A DNA stretch of 64,000 nucleotides from Collybiopsis luxurians FD-317 M1 (GCA_000827265.1 KN834767.1:274141-338140), one strand, 5' to 3'; shown: positions 11,261 to 28,795, counted from the stretch's first letter. Notes: a model not told the origin generated them from the sequence alone. Translations and numbers: made by a program.

Positions 11261-12943
11261 ATCTGTTGCAGGGGCTCTGAAAATAGGTGATGCCCGGGAT
11301 CGACTTCAGTAAGTATCCCCAAAAGCGCAACCTAGCTCTCAATCTCATCGATCTCTATGACCACGGCCCGATGCTTCAAACTATCAGGGAAGGCTCGATC
11401 TGATGCTTCGAACTAACAGGGAAAGCCATACCAATTTGGCGAATTTGTATTCCAATGTGACCCGTCTCTGCATCTTCCGGAAATTAAGTAGCTAAATAGA
11501 TACAGAACGAGGCCCCTAACAAGGTACAGCCGGAAGAAGTGGGAAAGGAAGTGTAGTTATACTACGGAAGAACGATATCTAATAAGCCAATAGTATTCAG
11601 CAGCTACAAGGTCACCTCTCTATACCTACATCATTACAGCCACCTCGTGGACGAACTCATACCTCCTATGGTCAGACCTTGTGTGCATTCAGATAACTAA
11701 TTGGCTGGTTTCCCTCAGGTTCGTCTCACTCGGCGTACTTGAAGGTATGTAATCGAGTACAGTTTGTAAATTTGGACAGGCTACCTTGTTTCAGAACGCT
11801 CATCTTTATGTTCAAGTGTCGAGCTAAGCACCGGACCATTGCTTACTATGTACGGTCGAGGTGGCAAATAGTATCTGCCACCTCGACCGTACACGCCGTA
11901 TATCTAATAGGCAACGCCTAGAACCTGTTAACTGTCACTGTCGAAGTGCTGAGAAATATTTGGTGTACACTCTACATATCTTCTATTAACCTCCAAGATA
12001 CCCTAGCATCACAACTCTCATTGAACCTATCACACAGGTTCGCGGCCAATTTGTCATTTTCAATTGATTAATCTCAAAGGAGATTTCGAAAACGTCTAGC
12101 CAGACGTGGGTGTTCATATGTAGCGGGTGGCAGATCCAGTACCAGACTCTGTGCGCTTGACTAATGATCTTCGAATATCCATTTGACTCCATTGAGCTAC
12201 ACCGTGACAGGTCGTGTTTCATTGACCGTTCATCCTCCAGTTGCTGATCCAGAGACAGTGCCAAAGAGGCTGTCTTCCATGAAAATAAAGGCATTTAACC
12301 GGGCCCAACCACTGGCATCCGATCCGAGTCCGAAGAATGGAGACTATATAAAAATGTAACCTTACTCTTTGCCCGTCTCCTTGTATAATTCATAGTATCA
12401 GATTTTCCGGCGTTATTTCCTTCTGGGCCTTCGGAAGTGGCACCGCGATGGCGGTCGACAGCTACATTTTGCGGGTACTTACTGTATATGTGCAAATACT
12501 AGAAAGAAAATCAATTCTTCCTTTCCAACTTGAAATACATATCAGGATTGTGAGTATTCATGCGCTCACATCTCAGCGAGAGACTGCGTATGATGCACAT
12601 TTCAGTGGTAGGCTTTCGAGACTGGAAGAAGCCAGGAACTGGCCCCCGAATCCCAACCCACGGAATAATGCGTCATCATAAACGCGTGCGTGACTAGTGC
12701 GTGATGACGCGGTTACGTTCGGTATTGCAAACTGCAAGAATAGAAAGAATTCCAAAGAGCCAAGCTTCGCTGCTCCTCATATCCAAAAGGGATCTATGAC
12801 ATTATGAATGAGGCATTCTTGGTTCCCTTACTGACCGCCTATTGCGTACAAAAGATTATTTAACACACTACGTCCAGTTAACACACATGACAAATCCAGG
12901 GTGTAGAGCTTAAAACCGTTGAAGAATCAATGATCAATTGTCA
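11261..12943. other. Gene-poor stretch, repeats only
   Basis: No gene could be modelled. The stretch has a diverged direct repeat near 11362-11430 (two GATGCTTC...CAGGGAA units) and the perfect inverted repeat at 11850-11892. Open frames of about 60-100 codons at 11986-12681 are unsupported. Confidence 0.4.
11850..11892. repeat. Perfect 17-bp inverted repeat
   Basis: GTACGGTCGAGGTGGCA at 11850-11866 is repeated in inverted orientation at 11876-11892 with a 9-base loop. No transcript context is visible. It could be a cruciform or hairpin relic of a foldback element. Confidence 0.7.
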
Positions 12944-14476
12944 TCACCTGTTCGCAGGAGTGGCATCCAAGCTCGAAGGGAGAACGTGAGGTGGTTGATG
13001 TAGGTCCAGGGTAAGCTCATCATCGTTGCTGTCGTTCAGTGTACCAGAAGAATTTGCTGCAAGTTCTGGATCGGGGGGCTCTGAAAATCAATCATAAGTA
13101 GAAGGAAAGCCTTGATATGGAAGTAGTAGACACACGATGTGCACGCATTTCGGGTGCTATATCTGCAACTCTTCGCAGGCAGATACCACCGTCTGGTTGG
13201 ACACTTCGATAGTATGTGCATGGCTCACTATCAAAGTCTCCTTCAGGCTTGAATAATCGATAAATGTAAGGCGTGAGGACAGTCAGATTGGCCGCCAGGA
13301 GACTGGTCCCAACCTGGAGAAGTCTCAGCAAAATTTGTCACTCCGGGGAAAGCTCAATTACTCTTACTTCGATCTCGGAAATGACGCTTGCCGGGCTCCA
13401 GGCATTTGCAACGACAAAAATGGCGCGTATGACCGTAATGCTACCGGTGGCTAAATTGACGCTGAACATTAGAATGAGCATCCTGAACCGCATGATGACA
13501 ATGAGGTCTATCAGTGTAGATATTCGTCTATCATTCGGAGAGATCGAACCTTCGTTTTTTGCTTCCAAGGCTAATATGGTGCAAGAGTCGAAGCGGGATA
13601 GCGATCAGAGCAATATCTGCAATGAGTGAGGCTAGAAAAAAGATAGGAAAACGAGACTGCGAGAATGAATGAAGGGAGCCTACCAACGGCTTCCCATACG
13701 ACAATTCCGATGTGGCCTTCCAGTCTACAAGTGGCGTTCGGCCCATGATACCAAGATAAATCGGAGCCGCAAACGTATAGCTTCGGTGAAAGGGTACTCA
13801 TCCACATAAGAAGAAACACAATTGAAATCCATTCAGTTATTCTTCGGAGGGGGAAGAAAAGTGGAATGAGGCGGACTATTGAAAGCACCAGACTCATTCG
13901 AGCAGACCTTTAGAGAACCGCCGCGTCCATTTATTTAGAAATAAATATGGGTGGCACGCCACAGATTCTTACTTACCAGACCGCGGAAGAGTAGCTGGCG
14001 ATAAGCATCCTGGGAATCATTGAGTTTATAGAACATAATGACGTCCATACTCCCACCTACCACAACTGTATGATCTTTAGGCGACGGGCGTGGGGAGTTG
14101 TTGGGACTAAGACCAGATTTGGCGTTTTGAAAGAGAGTAAGAGAAAATGAAACTGACGTTTTTGGTAATCAGCTACATAATACCCCGCTACCATCACAAC
14201 TATAATGAGCGTTACTAGTATAGCACCTAAGGTTGAATAATTAGAGGGTGCATGGGGAGATTGGGATGAGTACTCGCAACTATCGTCCCACCATAACCTC
14301 CGTGTACGATTGCGTATACAGATCCTTGCTGTCGTTGTAGTCAGGGCAATCACCAGGATCACAACGCTTAAAACTGTCGGGCGGAAAAATCAGTTTGAGA
14401 AATCGAGGCTTTCAGGCAACATGAACCAAAACTTGCTTCGATTTGTCTCCACGCCGATTTGTACGTCTGAAAGCAT
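12944..14476 (-). CDS. Seven-transmembrane rhodopsin-like fungal membrane protein
   Basis: Supported exons are about 14373-14281, 14226-14158, 14106-14061, 14009-13977, 13907-13684, 13631-13550, 13482-13368, 13313-13229 and 13080-12944, each joined in phase. The small exon 14009-13977 is needed to give LWMLIASYSSAVWSARMSL. The first exon (ATG 14476) and its splice are uncertain, as is the long last intron (148 nt). The family signature is visible: RRLWWDDS after TM2, a hydrophobic run before W-SARMSLVLS, the Cys-containing loop (YVCGSDLSWYHGPNATC), EAVASLIADIALIAIP and SLLAANLTVL. The tail is acidic. Such proteins are plasma-membrane, GPCR-like and mostly uncharacterised in basidiomycetes; the ligand is unknown. 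Confidence 0.68.
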
Positions 14477-14760
14477 TTTCCCTTTTACTATGGCGCCGGA
14501 TGCGCTCCGAGGCGTGCAGAGAAACGGGAATTATTTTATCTGTGTCCGACTGCCACCTTTTATGAGCTTGTTCGAGACTGTGTCCCTTACCTTTCCATAT
14601 TTGCTCTATTTTTAAATCAGGCTAGGCTAGTATGGGAGCAGCGTAACCTTCGTATTTGAAAGCGCTTGTATACTAATGTACATAGAGATGCCAAATTTCA
14701 GATTTCTGATAGGACTTAGTTTGATAGGTCAGGCACAGGGTAAACGCAGGGCTATCTTCA

Positions 14761-14820
14761 ACAACTTTGATGTATCCTATTCTTCAGAGGATACATAGCT
14801 CTCTTCGTTGTCAAAGTTGT
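14761..14820. repeat. Nested inverted repeat
   Basis: ACAACTTTGA (14761-14770) pairs with TCAAAGTTGT (14811-14820). The adjacent TGTATCCT (14771-14778) pairs with AGGATACA (14788-14795). All arms are perfect, predicting one stem with a single-sided 15-base bulge. Confidence 0.55.
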
Positions 14821-15178
14821 CCTCTGGTTCTTCAAGTTGCAATCCTGAACCAGATCCCGATTCAAACAACCTAGCCGGCAACTTGATTCGCATTTAATCG
14901 ATGGTCTAATGACTAGTCAGACGTGACTCTGTAATTTCTGTCCAACCTCATAGCAAGGTGCCAATTCTTCCCTAGCTCATAAACAATGCCAGTCCAGTAC
15001 GTAAAAGACAAGATATGGATAAGATAGATAAGATAAGAGTGAGGTGCAATGGTTTCGTGCAGATTTCGGCAATATTCTCTGTGTTAGAACATCTATCTGC
15101 TGTTCGATAATAAGGGTTTGTGTGGATTAGATGTGCTGAACCACAAATTGAAACGGGCTTACCGACCATGCCTGTGGA

Positions 15179-15207
15179 TGGCCGATGTCATATATGGACA
15201 TCGGCCA
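15179..15207. repeat. Perfect 11-bp inverted repeat
   Basis: TGGCCGATGTC (15179-15189) and GACATCGGCCA (15197-15207) flank a 7-base AT loop. The pairing continues imperfectly outward (GCCTGTG against CACACAGCC). Confidence 0.55.
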
Positions 15208-15966
15208 CACAGCCTCTGATAATGCTTTGACATTTCCTATCTCAGAATTATCTAATCTCGGCACTGGGTACGTAGGCTTGTGCATTGCCCTTCTTGCCTT
15301 CCCATTAGTATACATTCAGATAATTACGGTGGTGTTCACAGCTTTGCTGGAAAACCAAGAAAAGGGCCAATGCCCATTTGCGTTGTCAGTGTGAACCCAA
15401 TTGTGGCTGAATTTTCACCACTTTCCCTTGACCCCACGGTGCACTCTCAATGTTTGATGACAGCACCTCTTGCCTATCTGGATCTTTTCCCAACAAAATA
15501 CCTACAGACCAGTACTGCTGTGAAAACATACAGCTCCCTCTCAAAGCTCAAACTAGCTACAGGACAAGTTTCACTTCATTCCATGAGCTGAAATCAATTG
15601 TGTTCTCATGGCGGTGGATTCAGATACTTCAGGCATAGGTGGCATCATCCACTGCAGAAGGTTGACTGAGAGATCAGCTTCATTGTTGAAATTGAGATAG
15701 CTTCTGGTGATTGAGTGATTGAGGATAGTGAAATTGATACTTGCGGTGCTTGTATTTTCAATGCTCATGCCATTTTGAATGTCGGGGAAGTGGAGGGAGA
15801 AAACTGCGTGCCTATGGACATGACCTGAGCCAGGTACCTAAGCAGGTTCGTACTTCGGAAGTCCAGTTGGCAAAAAAGCAGAATCAAGGGGAGCAGCATG
15901 TCAGTGGGATTTGATGTGGAAAGGAACATGCAGTTTATAAGGTATAGTGACGTAGTCTATAGAGAC

Positions 15967-15999
<33 letters not shown>
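15967..15999 (+). repeat. (AAT)11 microsatellite
   Basis: Eleven perfect AAT units. The trinucleotide reads as poly-Asn in one frame, but no gene is supported here. Confidence 0.95.
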
Positions 16000-16496
16000 T
16001 GTGTACAGGCAGCGAAATCGACTGAAGAATATGACAGCGCAAATAAACGCCCTTGGCGCTTAGAAATGTCACGGAAAACATGAGTCATCTTGAAAAGGCT
16101 GATGCCCAAACGGGAGCATCGACCATGGGATTTCGAGATTTCTCAGCATCCGGACCGGACCATCAGCCATAACCTGATATCTTGAAAGCGGCCCAGAGAT
16201 TGAACGGTTCCGAGCTCTGCGGTCAATTTTGCCCAAAAATAAAGAGACAACCTGGTGCATACATATAAGATAAACATCTCTCTCACTCTCTTTCTTTTCT
16301 CTTTTTTTTCTGAACTTGAAAAGCTTGAAATCATCATTCCATCCACAGACATACGCCATAAGCCTTGAAACGGGCCCGGGTAAGCGCGCGCCTATTTTTT
16401 TCCACGATCAGGCGCTTCTTTCGGCGCCCATTGTTCTTTTTTTGCAGAGCTCTCGGACTCTCTTACTCAAACGCTAATCCTCACAGTAACTTGAAC

Positions 16497-16550
16497 GTAA
16501 GTTCAAAAATTTGAATCCAATTATTCCGACTGAGATATCTCTTTGTGCAG
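16497..16550 (+). other. Probable 5'-UTR intron of the Smr-like gene
   Basis: GTAAGT...GTGCAG, 54 nt, ends 16 bases before the ATG at 16567. A branch-like CTGAG lies in it. Removing it leaves a short leader. Confidence 0.45.
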
Positions 16551-16566
16551 ATTGACCAGGGTCGGT

Positions 16567-19500
16567 ATGACCAGTATCGTTGGTTCTACAATTGGCTCAA
16601 CCATCTTTTCGTCCAATTCCACTTCATTAGGCCTCAATGCCCGTACAGCTTTTCTAATGGACACCATCTTTTCTATAGCATTTGGACTTTGTTTACGATT
16701 CGTTATCTCTGCTATCTCCAACTCTTCCTTGAAAATCACTGGAACCCTTGTCGGAATCTGGGAAGGCATTGTTCTCTCACACTTTACTGCAAAATGGCCG
16801 CGATCTCTCGACCCGTATGTAGCCTATGCCGTCCGGATGTTCGTCGATTTTTTGGTTACGGATAGCTTGGCGCGTCTGTTGCTTGTCCTAATTTGGACGG
16901 GGGTAGGCATGGTTCTGGCGGAGCTAACGCCGGGTGTTTGGAAAGACACTGGAGCAAGGAAAGTTTGGAGCAGGTTCAAGAGGGATATGAGGGTCATTCG
17001 CAGGAGATTACCGGATATTCGATTACCTAGAGTGGCAATTCCGTTTTTGTACAGGCCAAGAACAGTGAGGTTCAGAACCTCATCTGCAGTATCAGCGTCG
17101 TCGGCTGCCTCTGGGCCGACGCATTCGGTCATTTCTGCCGCTACTGCGCCTACAGCAACAACCCGGACTGCTCTTAGGCAGCCCACTGATACTCCAGCAC
17201 CTTCAGCTTACGCTTATTCCACCACCACTACTTCAACTTCTACGTCGACCTCTGCAGGACTTAGACCTACGGTATCCATCCATCCTCCCACCCCCGGTAC
17301 AACTCCGACTCCTAAGAAGCGTACCCGCGTTCCCGGGCACTTTAGACGTGACTCTGAAACAGAGACGGACATATATTCCACTGTCAATCCTGTTGTACGC
17401 GGCAAGACAAGAGTTACGTCTGGTGGAACTGAATCCACCGCTTCGGGTGAATCTGGTTCAGGACTCACAACCGATAATGAACTTCTCGGGACCTCACGCT
17501 CTCGACATACGCGTTATGCCCTGTTTCCTACCAAGGAACCAGATTTACGTCTAACCGAGACCGACACTGACGATGGTTCTTCCACAACCACGGATGCGGC
17601 TACACCCGATGCTGCCTTGCCTAGTACCTCTGTCGAGGTCGTTGCAGATATCACGGGTCGCACTACACCAACACCAAGACAGTCACCCGTCGTGCAAACT
17701 GCAACTTTGCTTGATGTTTCAAACGAGTCGATTTTGGAAGACTCTGCCCAAAAAGAACATGCGCCGCCCCCATACCAGGTCCCTTATGTACCTGAAGTGG
17801 AACTCGATGCGAGCTGGGAGAAAGTAGAAAAAGCGGTTGAAGACAATGCATCCCGTGCAGATGTAAAAGGAAAGCGAAGAGCGGAGCCTGGACTGGACCA
17901 GAAAGATGATGCGAATCCAGAATTGATGATTCCGCCTCGTACCCCTTTCAAAACCCACACCACCAACTTTCTTCAGCAAGATGCTTCTGAGAAGCCAGAA
18001 AAGGCAATGTCTGAGCCTGGCTGGCTGGATGACTTCCTTACTCTTAATAAAAAGAAACGGATGGAGGAATGGGATCAAGTCAAAAATAAATCTCAATCTG
18101 TGGCATCTGCCGCCTCATCACCCCTCGATAATGGTGACACTTTTGCAAGTCCTGGAAGGACGTATCGGACTGCTCGACCGACGAAAGAAACCGCACCGAA
18201 GGATGGTTTACCACCGACGTTTTCCCGACTTTTTGCTGATCCGCCACCACCACGAATTGTTGATCAATTGAAGGATGAATCAACAACAGCTTGGGCGGGC
18301 ACTGGAGACAACGATGTAGCAGGCACAAAGGCTGGCAGTGTTGTCAATAGCGTTGCCCCTTCTAAGGCCCCCTCGAAAGCCCCTTCGAAAACGCCTTCTC
18401 AAGCTCCCGAATCTTTTGAAGCTGCTCCCAAAGTCAAGACTCCCGCTTCTTCTGAGGCACCAGCTCCTTCGCCTTCTACCTCCAAAGCTGCTTCCAAGGC
18501 TCCGTCTCAAGCCCCCGAGCCCACCGAGCCTGCTGTTGCTCCATCAAGAGCAGCATCCAAAGCTCCTTCCAGAGCAGCATCTCAAGCACCAGAACCCATT
18601 GAGCATACTGCTGCTCCATCAAGAGCAGCATCCAAAGCTCCTTCCCGAGCACCATCTCAAGCCCCAGAACCTACCGAGCATAATGCTGCTCCATCAAGAG
18701 CACCATCCATTGCACCGTCTAAAGCACTCTCTCAGGCTCCCGAGCCCACCGAACCTGCTGCTGCTCCCTCCAAAGCTCCTTCTCAGGCTCCGGAACCTAT
18801 CGAGCCTTATCCTGTTACCAAGATTAAGACACCGGCTCCTTCCGAAGCTCCTGCGCCTTCTCCTCCCTCCGGTTCGAGAGCTGCCTCCAAAGCCCCTTCG
18901 CAAGCTCCGTCCAAGGCTCCTTCTCAAGCTCCGGAGTCTGAACCAGAGCCAGAGTCAGATTCCGAAGTCCTTCGTGCGGGTGCCCCGGTATCTGAACGAC
19001 TCGAAGTTACGCTCCAGCTGTGCAAACAAATTCATGGATTGAAGGCTGTGTTGAAGCACGAGAAACAGAAGGAAGGGGGAGACACGGGGTCCGCCAAGCT
19101 AGTGGAAAAGCAAGTGCTGAGATTGGAGAGGAGGTTAGGCAGGATATCTTTTATAGGTGCGCTTCATTCTTTCCTCACCTCGTCTGAAAAACGAGGCCAA
19201 TTCTGATTTTTTCCTCTTCCCCCTGTCAGACTTCAACCCGAAAGACGACATCGGTTCGATCGACTTTCCTCACAACATGTCGCCCAAAGTTGCCGTTGAA
19301 AAAGTTCAGACCTATCTATGGATGCTGATGACCAACAAAGAGGCTAGGAACAAGTACGATGCTTTAGAAGTATCAACAGCAAAAGGAAATAAGGGCAAGC
19401 CTCACAAGACGGCGATTAGCTCGGCCTTGTCAGAGTAAGTGTTCGCTCTACCACCTCTGTTACGCGTATAGCTCATCATGGCTATTTTCGGTCAGGCAAG

Positions 19501-19574
19501 ACATTGAATGGAAGGAGGACCCTACTAATGGGCGAATCATAAGAATTTCAATCCCCTACAAAGCATCGGAATAA
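16567..19574 (+). CDS. Membrane-anchored disordered protein with degenerate Smr-like C-terminus
   Basis: Exons are 16567-19156, 19230-19434 and 19496-19574, giving 957 aa. The open frame extends upstream to 16543, but the first ATG is 16567. Residues about 25-60 and 85-125 hold hydrophobic helices (FLMDTIFSIAFGLCLRFVI; LLLVLIWTGVGMVLAEL), so membrane anchoring is likely. The middle is long, disordered and Ser/Thr/Pro rich, with many imperfect APSKAPSQAPEP-type repeats (18356-18950). The C-terminus matches the Smr pattern in outline: IGSIDFPHNMSPKVAVEKV in place of the IDLHGL helix, then AKGNKGKPHKTAI in place of the G-K-G loop, then PTNGRIIRISIP. The usual catalytic-looking residues are altered, so nuclease activity is doubtful. 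Without the two 3' introns the domain is lost. Confidence 0.66.
18356..18950 (+). repeat. Coding Ala/Pro/Ser repeat region
   Basis: Degenerate direct repeats coding for SKAPSQAPEP-like units inside the preceding gene. Copy number is likely to vary between strains. Confidence 0.8.
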
Positions 19575-20269
19575 GATGATGATATATAGTTTCTGATGAC
19601 ACGATGTCTTCCAGCCTTTTCCTATCCCTCCAATACCCCTTCACACCGCGATACCTTCCATACCTTGTTACCTTCTAAATCATGATATCAATGCCTTACA
19701 ATAAAAGAGTCACGTACGAATTTCTGATGCCTTCCCCCCCCCCTCACACACACATTTCTACTATTACTGTCAGTTTCGATGTGGATATACTGGATATACG
19801 GTTGCATACGATACTTACTACTCGCTATGTTTTCAACGTTTCAGTTCTCAACATTTCCTTCTTCTCTTCTTCTCCTGTATGATTTAGTCGTTTGTAAAAT
19901 CACTGCTATCACGTCTTTATTCTGCTCTACCTACGTACTCTGCTTTTTATTCCTTATTTTCTTTTCCTTTTTCTTCGGATTCGGATCCACAGCTCTGACC
20001 ATTTCTATTCCGACTGTTGCTATTCCTAGTCCTCTTTGTGTTTTGTGTTGTTTCTACTCTCTCTCATGAAGCTACGGTATCAAAAAATTTAGCTGTTCGC
20101 CACGATCTTCCACTTTGCTAATGATTTGGCTGTATGAATCAGCGAGACGAGGTCATTGATGCGGTCGAGGCTTGCGGCCGTAAACTCATCCTCTTGTCAT
20201 GTCAATATACTTATCTGTGTAATAACTAACTAACTATCTTACTAACCCTGACCCTGGGCCTGATCACTC
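19575..20269. other. 3' untranslated and intergenic sequence
   Basis: C/T-rich 3' flank of the Smr-like gene. I see no gene or RNA. Confidence 0.45.
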
Positions 20270-20720
20270 ATCGCTCTCGGAAATTTGGACGGTGCGAGCC
20301 TGCCACTTTCCAAATACTCTAATTAGTATTCAGATAAAATAGATAATACTGACTGTGACGTCTTGCAGATCTCTTTCATGAGTTCCGGAATCCTCATGTA
20401 CATTACATTATGGTTACGCTTAAATCTTCAAAGGTCCAATCGTTGACTCACATTGTTGTACAGAGTTTTTTTTTTTTTTCAAACTCTTCATTGACGCAGG
20501 TAAATAAGTCTCAGCACCAAGACGCGGGGGTGTCGACACTCTGCAGTCGCACCCCAGTCGCATGAGGGTAGTTTCGTAAGGGGATCTGTTAAGGGATTTT
20601 GTAGCTATCCATAATATACAAAGCACTTACGAATGTATAGGTATCCATGTAACAACAAGCGTCGTAGCTCAGGCATTTAGATCCGTCCGAGACGAAGTTT
20701 CAACGCCAGGAGGACGATGG
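20270..20720. repeat. Diverged repeat, copy 1 (3' side of P-loop gene)
   Basis: This stretch aligns by eye in the same orientation with 22530-22800. Shared landmarks are TTGGACG-TGCGA-CCTG-CACTT, AATACTGACTGTGA against AATGCTGACTGTGA, a T-run followed by CTTCATTGA-GCA-GTAAA, TACAAAGCACTTACGAATG and GATCCGT-CGAGACG. Copy 1 has an extra segment of about 100 bases in the middle. Confidence 0.6.
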
Positions 20721-20796
20721 CCCTTAACTGAATATCTTTCGCATTATAGCACTCAAACACTCATACATATATCGTAACTCTCAAGCAATATATTGT

Positions 20797-22450
20797 TCAA
20801 TTCTCGATCACCATTCCATCCCAATAGAATTCCTCTGTAAGAGAGCTGAACAACTCGTCTAGCCAAGAAAGAAAACATTGAGGTTAATGTCTAAGAAAAG
20901 ATTGGAAACGTACTGTATTCGGGGCCGAAATCAAGTTCAAGCTGGAAGTACTGGATTGGAAGGTTCTGGCTATGCGGACGGTACACATGGTTTGGCAGTC
21001 TGTAATTGGTCTTCATCGGTGTGACTAGAATAAAGATGAATTCCAGCATTTCCGCAGCTGCAAAGCGCTTGTACAGGTCCAATATGCTCTCCTGGTTTAG
21101 CTCATGGGTGTCACTGACAGTCTTCTGAAAGCCATAACCCACTCGGTCGTCGTAGCGGAAACCATCATAAGCCTTGTTATTCTTGTTCTTAGGAACGTAG
21201 AATTTGAAAGGAAGCAGTGTGTCAGAGGCTGGACTGTTATTGTTGAAAAACTTGATGGGAAGTTGGTCGAAATGGAAGTGCCGGTCCTGGCCACCTTCTA
21301 GCGACTTCAGCACGCCGTAAAAGTTGCCAGCTAGCTTCTCCATGGACATTATCTCGAAGAGGTGGCCGAGAGAGGGAGCCAGCCACGGTGAAAGCTGGAA
21401 AAAATTGAAAAGGTATTGGCGGTCCTCTAAGCGTTTCAATGCAGACGCCTCGAAGAGTAATCGCATGATCGGACCAGAACGAATACGATGTCTTAACACC
21501 GTGGGTTGCTCCTCCGTAGAATATGAAAAGACGATTTTGTGGGAATCAGGATCTCCGAGAAGCTTGATCAAATCATGATAGTCAAGGTATTGGAGAGCTG
21601 CAGTTAGGGCTGAATCATGCTCTGAGATAGCGTCCTTGCCCGTCCAGGTTACCTTTTTCACAAGACGAAACTCAGGACCGTAAGTGTCCCAGGCATACTT
21701 CATCAATTCTATGCTAGCTGAGTTGTTATTTTGGCCACATCTGCTCGTATCTGAGGTAAAAAGGGCAAATATAATAGAAAGCGAAATACCAACACGAGTA
21801 ATGCTTCTTCGAAACTAGGAGCTTTTGGAATTATCCTGTGCAATTCCCGGTGCTTCGCGAACTGCCTGTATTGGGATTCCTCAGAAGATGTCGCCAAGAC
21901 GGGGAATAAAGCCTCTGGTATCTTCCAATACCTAGAAGGAAGCGGTTGGAAGTCCGAGTTCATGAGGCACATGGTACCTTCAAAACCCAAGAAAGGTTCA
22001 TAGTCCTCGTTGTCTTCAAAGTGTACTTTATAGGCACCCGTCGCGTCGAAATAAATAGTCAGCCCGTTATAGTAAAAGGTCAGTTGCTCCCGGGAGAGAC
22101 GTAGAACAAGTTGGTAGGCAAGACAGGTGGATTTTCCTGAAGAAGAGATAGTTGTGAATCGATCGATAATGAGAAGAAAGATATTGACGAACCGATCCCT
22201 GGGCTACCTACCATCAAACACCCTTGAACTCGGGGTGGTGTGGACCGTCAATCTGGCTGGTAATCCTTGGATAGTCGCTTAGGATGCAAATTTTCCCCGA
22301 TTTACTGAGGAGATTATGAACTAGGACGGCTCGGCCATTGTCAACCGATTGAAGCTGTTCCCCCCAATGCTGCGACCAGACCTCCTGAAACTTGGTTGTT
22401 GCCCTAAAGGGGTGTTGTAAAACTGGATAGTTCGGGTGTTGCACTGGCAT
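20797..22450 (-). CDS. Crinkler/RHS-type P-loop protein, apparent one-base frameshift
   Basis: The ATG is at 22450. The first frame meets TGA at 22216-22214, exactly where the next frame carries on into VGSPGIGKS, a Walker A motif completed across a 56-nt intron (22192-22137). The run ahead of it has three T where four would keep frame. Later exons are about 22136-21796, about 21748-20914 and 20858-20797 (intron 20913-20859 in phase; the one near 21790 is uncertain). The order P-loop, CLAYQLVLRL, DATGAY, PSFEEALL, YGPEFRLV and a C-terminal YRPHSQNLPI block resembles fungal CR (Crinkler-RHS) proteins, proposed effectors or selfish-element products. It may be a pseudogene, or the missing base may be an assembly error. 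Diverged repeats flank it on both sides. Confidence 0.5.
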
Positions 22451-22529
22451 TCTAAAGTGGAAGGGCCGGTAAGCACTTGGCGCTTGACTTCATAATCTGA
22501 TCTAACCGTGTTTTCAAGTCGATATCTCA

Positions 22530-22800
22530 CTGACGCGGACCTCATCGGTTTGGACGATGCGAACCTGGCACTTGCCAGATACTCGACCAAGTATCTGGAT
22601 AATGCTGACTGTGAGAAGAAGGTTGTTTTTTTTACCCTTCATTGATGCAAGTAAAGTACTGAGGAGCGGGAGTGTCGAATCCGTACTAAGGGTACTTTGT
22701 ACTAGTACATAACTGTTGGTAACTCTATACAAAGCACTTACGAATGCATATGTATCCGGGTAGCATCAGACACTTGGATCCGTTCGAGACGTAGGTAGGA
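22530..22800. repeat. Diverged repeat, copy 2 (5' side of P-loop gene)
   Basis: Counterpart of 20270-20720 in direct orientation. It overlaps the promoter of the P-loop gene, which makes a partial tandem duplication of a gene 5' region the simplest explanation. Confidence 0.6.
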
Positions 22801-23152
22801 TCGATATACATAGTGGCTGAATACTCACGCTTAGCGTTCACACATGCGTATGGTCATTCGATATGGTCATTCGATCTATTGTAGGCGTGGTTGGTAAGGA
22901 TAACTGTAACTTGGCCAATGCGACTTTTTACTTTGTAATCTATCGGTAAAAAGCGGTAAAATTGTCAGTGGGATTAGTACCGCAGCCAGTGATCCGGAGG
23001 AATTGTAAGGTTGCCGTCGGTGACGGCATAGTATGCCGTGCCTGAGTACGGAGTGTCCATTTGCAACATACGAGACTTTATAATAGATTGACGGGTATGA
23101 CAGCACATTTCACTCAAGGTTCCCAGTTCCCATCCTCCTCGTTGCCTCTGAG
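22801..23152. other. Divergent promoter region, P-loop gene and ABC transporter
   Basis: A short direct repeat GATATGGTCATTCGAT at 22859-22875 stands out; otherwise no gene or motif is seen. Confidence 0.4.

Positions 23153-28795
<5,643 letters not shown>

Larger units (their letters stand above)
14477..16496. other. Gene-poor spacer with inverted repeats and a microsatellite
   Basis: No gene could be modelled. The stretch contains the hairpins at 14761-14820 and 15179-15207 and the AAT microsatellite at 15967-15999. Frames at 15185-15768 on both strands have no recognisable motif and may be decayed repeat sequence. Confidence 0.4.

Noticed and set aside
13081..13331. Frames within the last intron of the 7TM gene as possible extra exons
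   Set aside because: They would give a longer C-terminus but none keeps both splice phases; the acidic tail exon at 13080-12944 does.
15967..15999. Poly-Asn coding repeat
   Set aside because: No supported gene spans it; a plain (AAT)11 microsatellite is sufficient.
18338..19042. 234-codon plus-strand Leu/Pro/Arg frame
   Set aside because: Shadow frame of the APS-rich repeat coding region.
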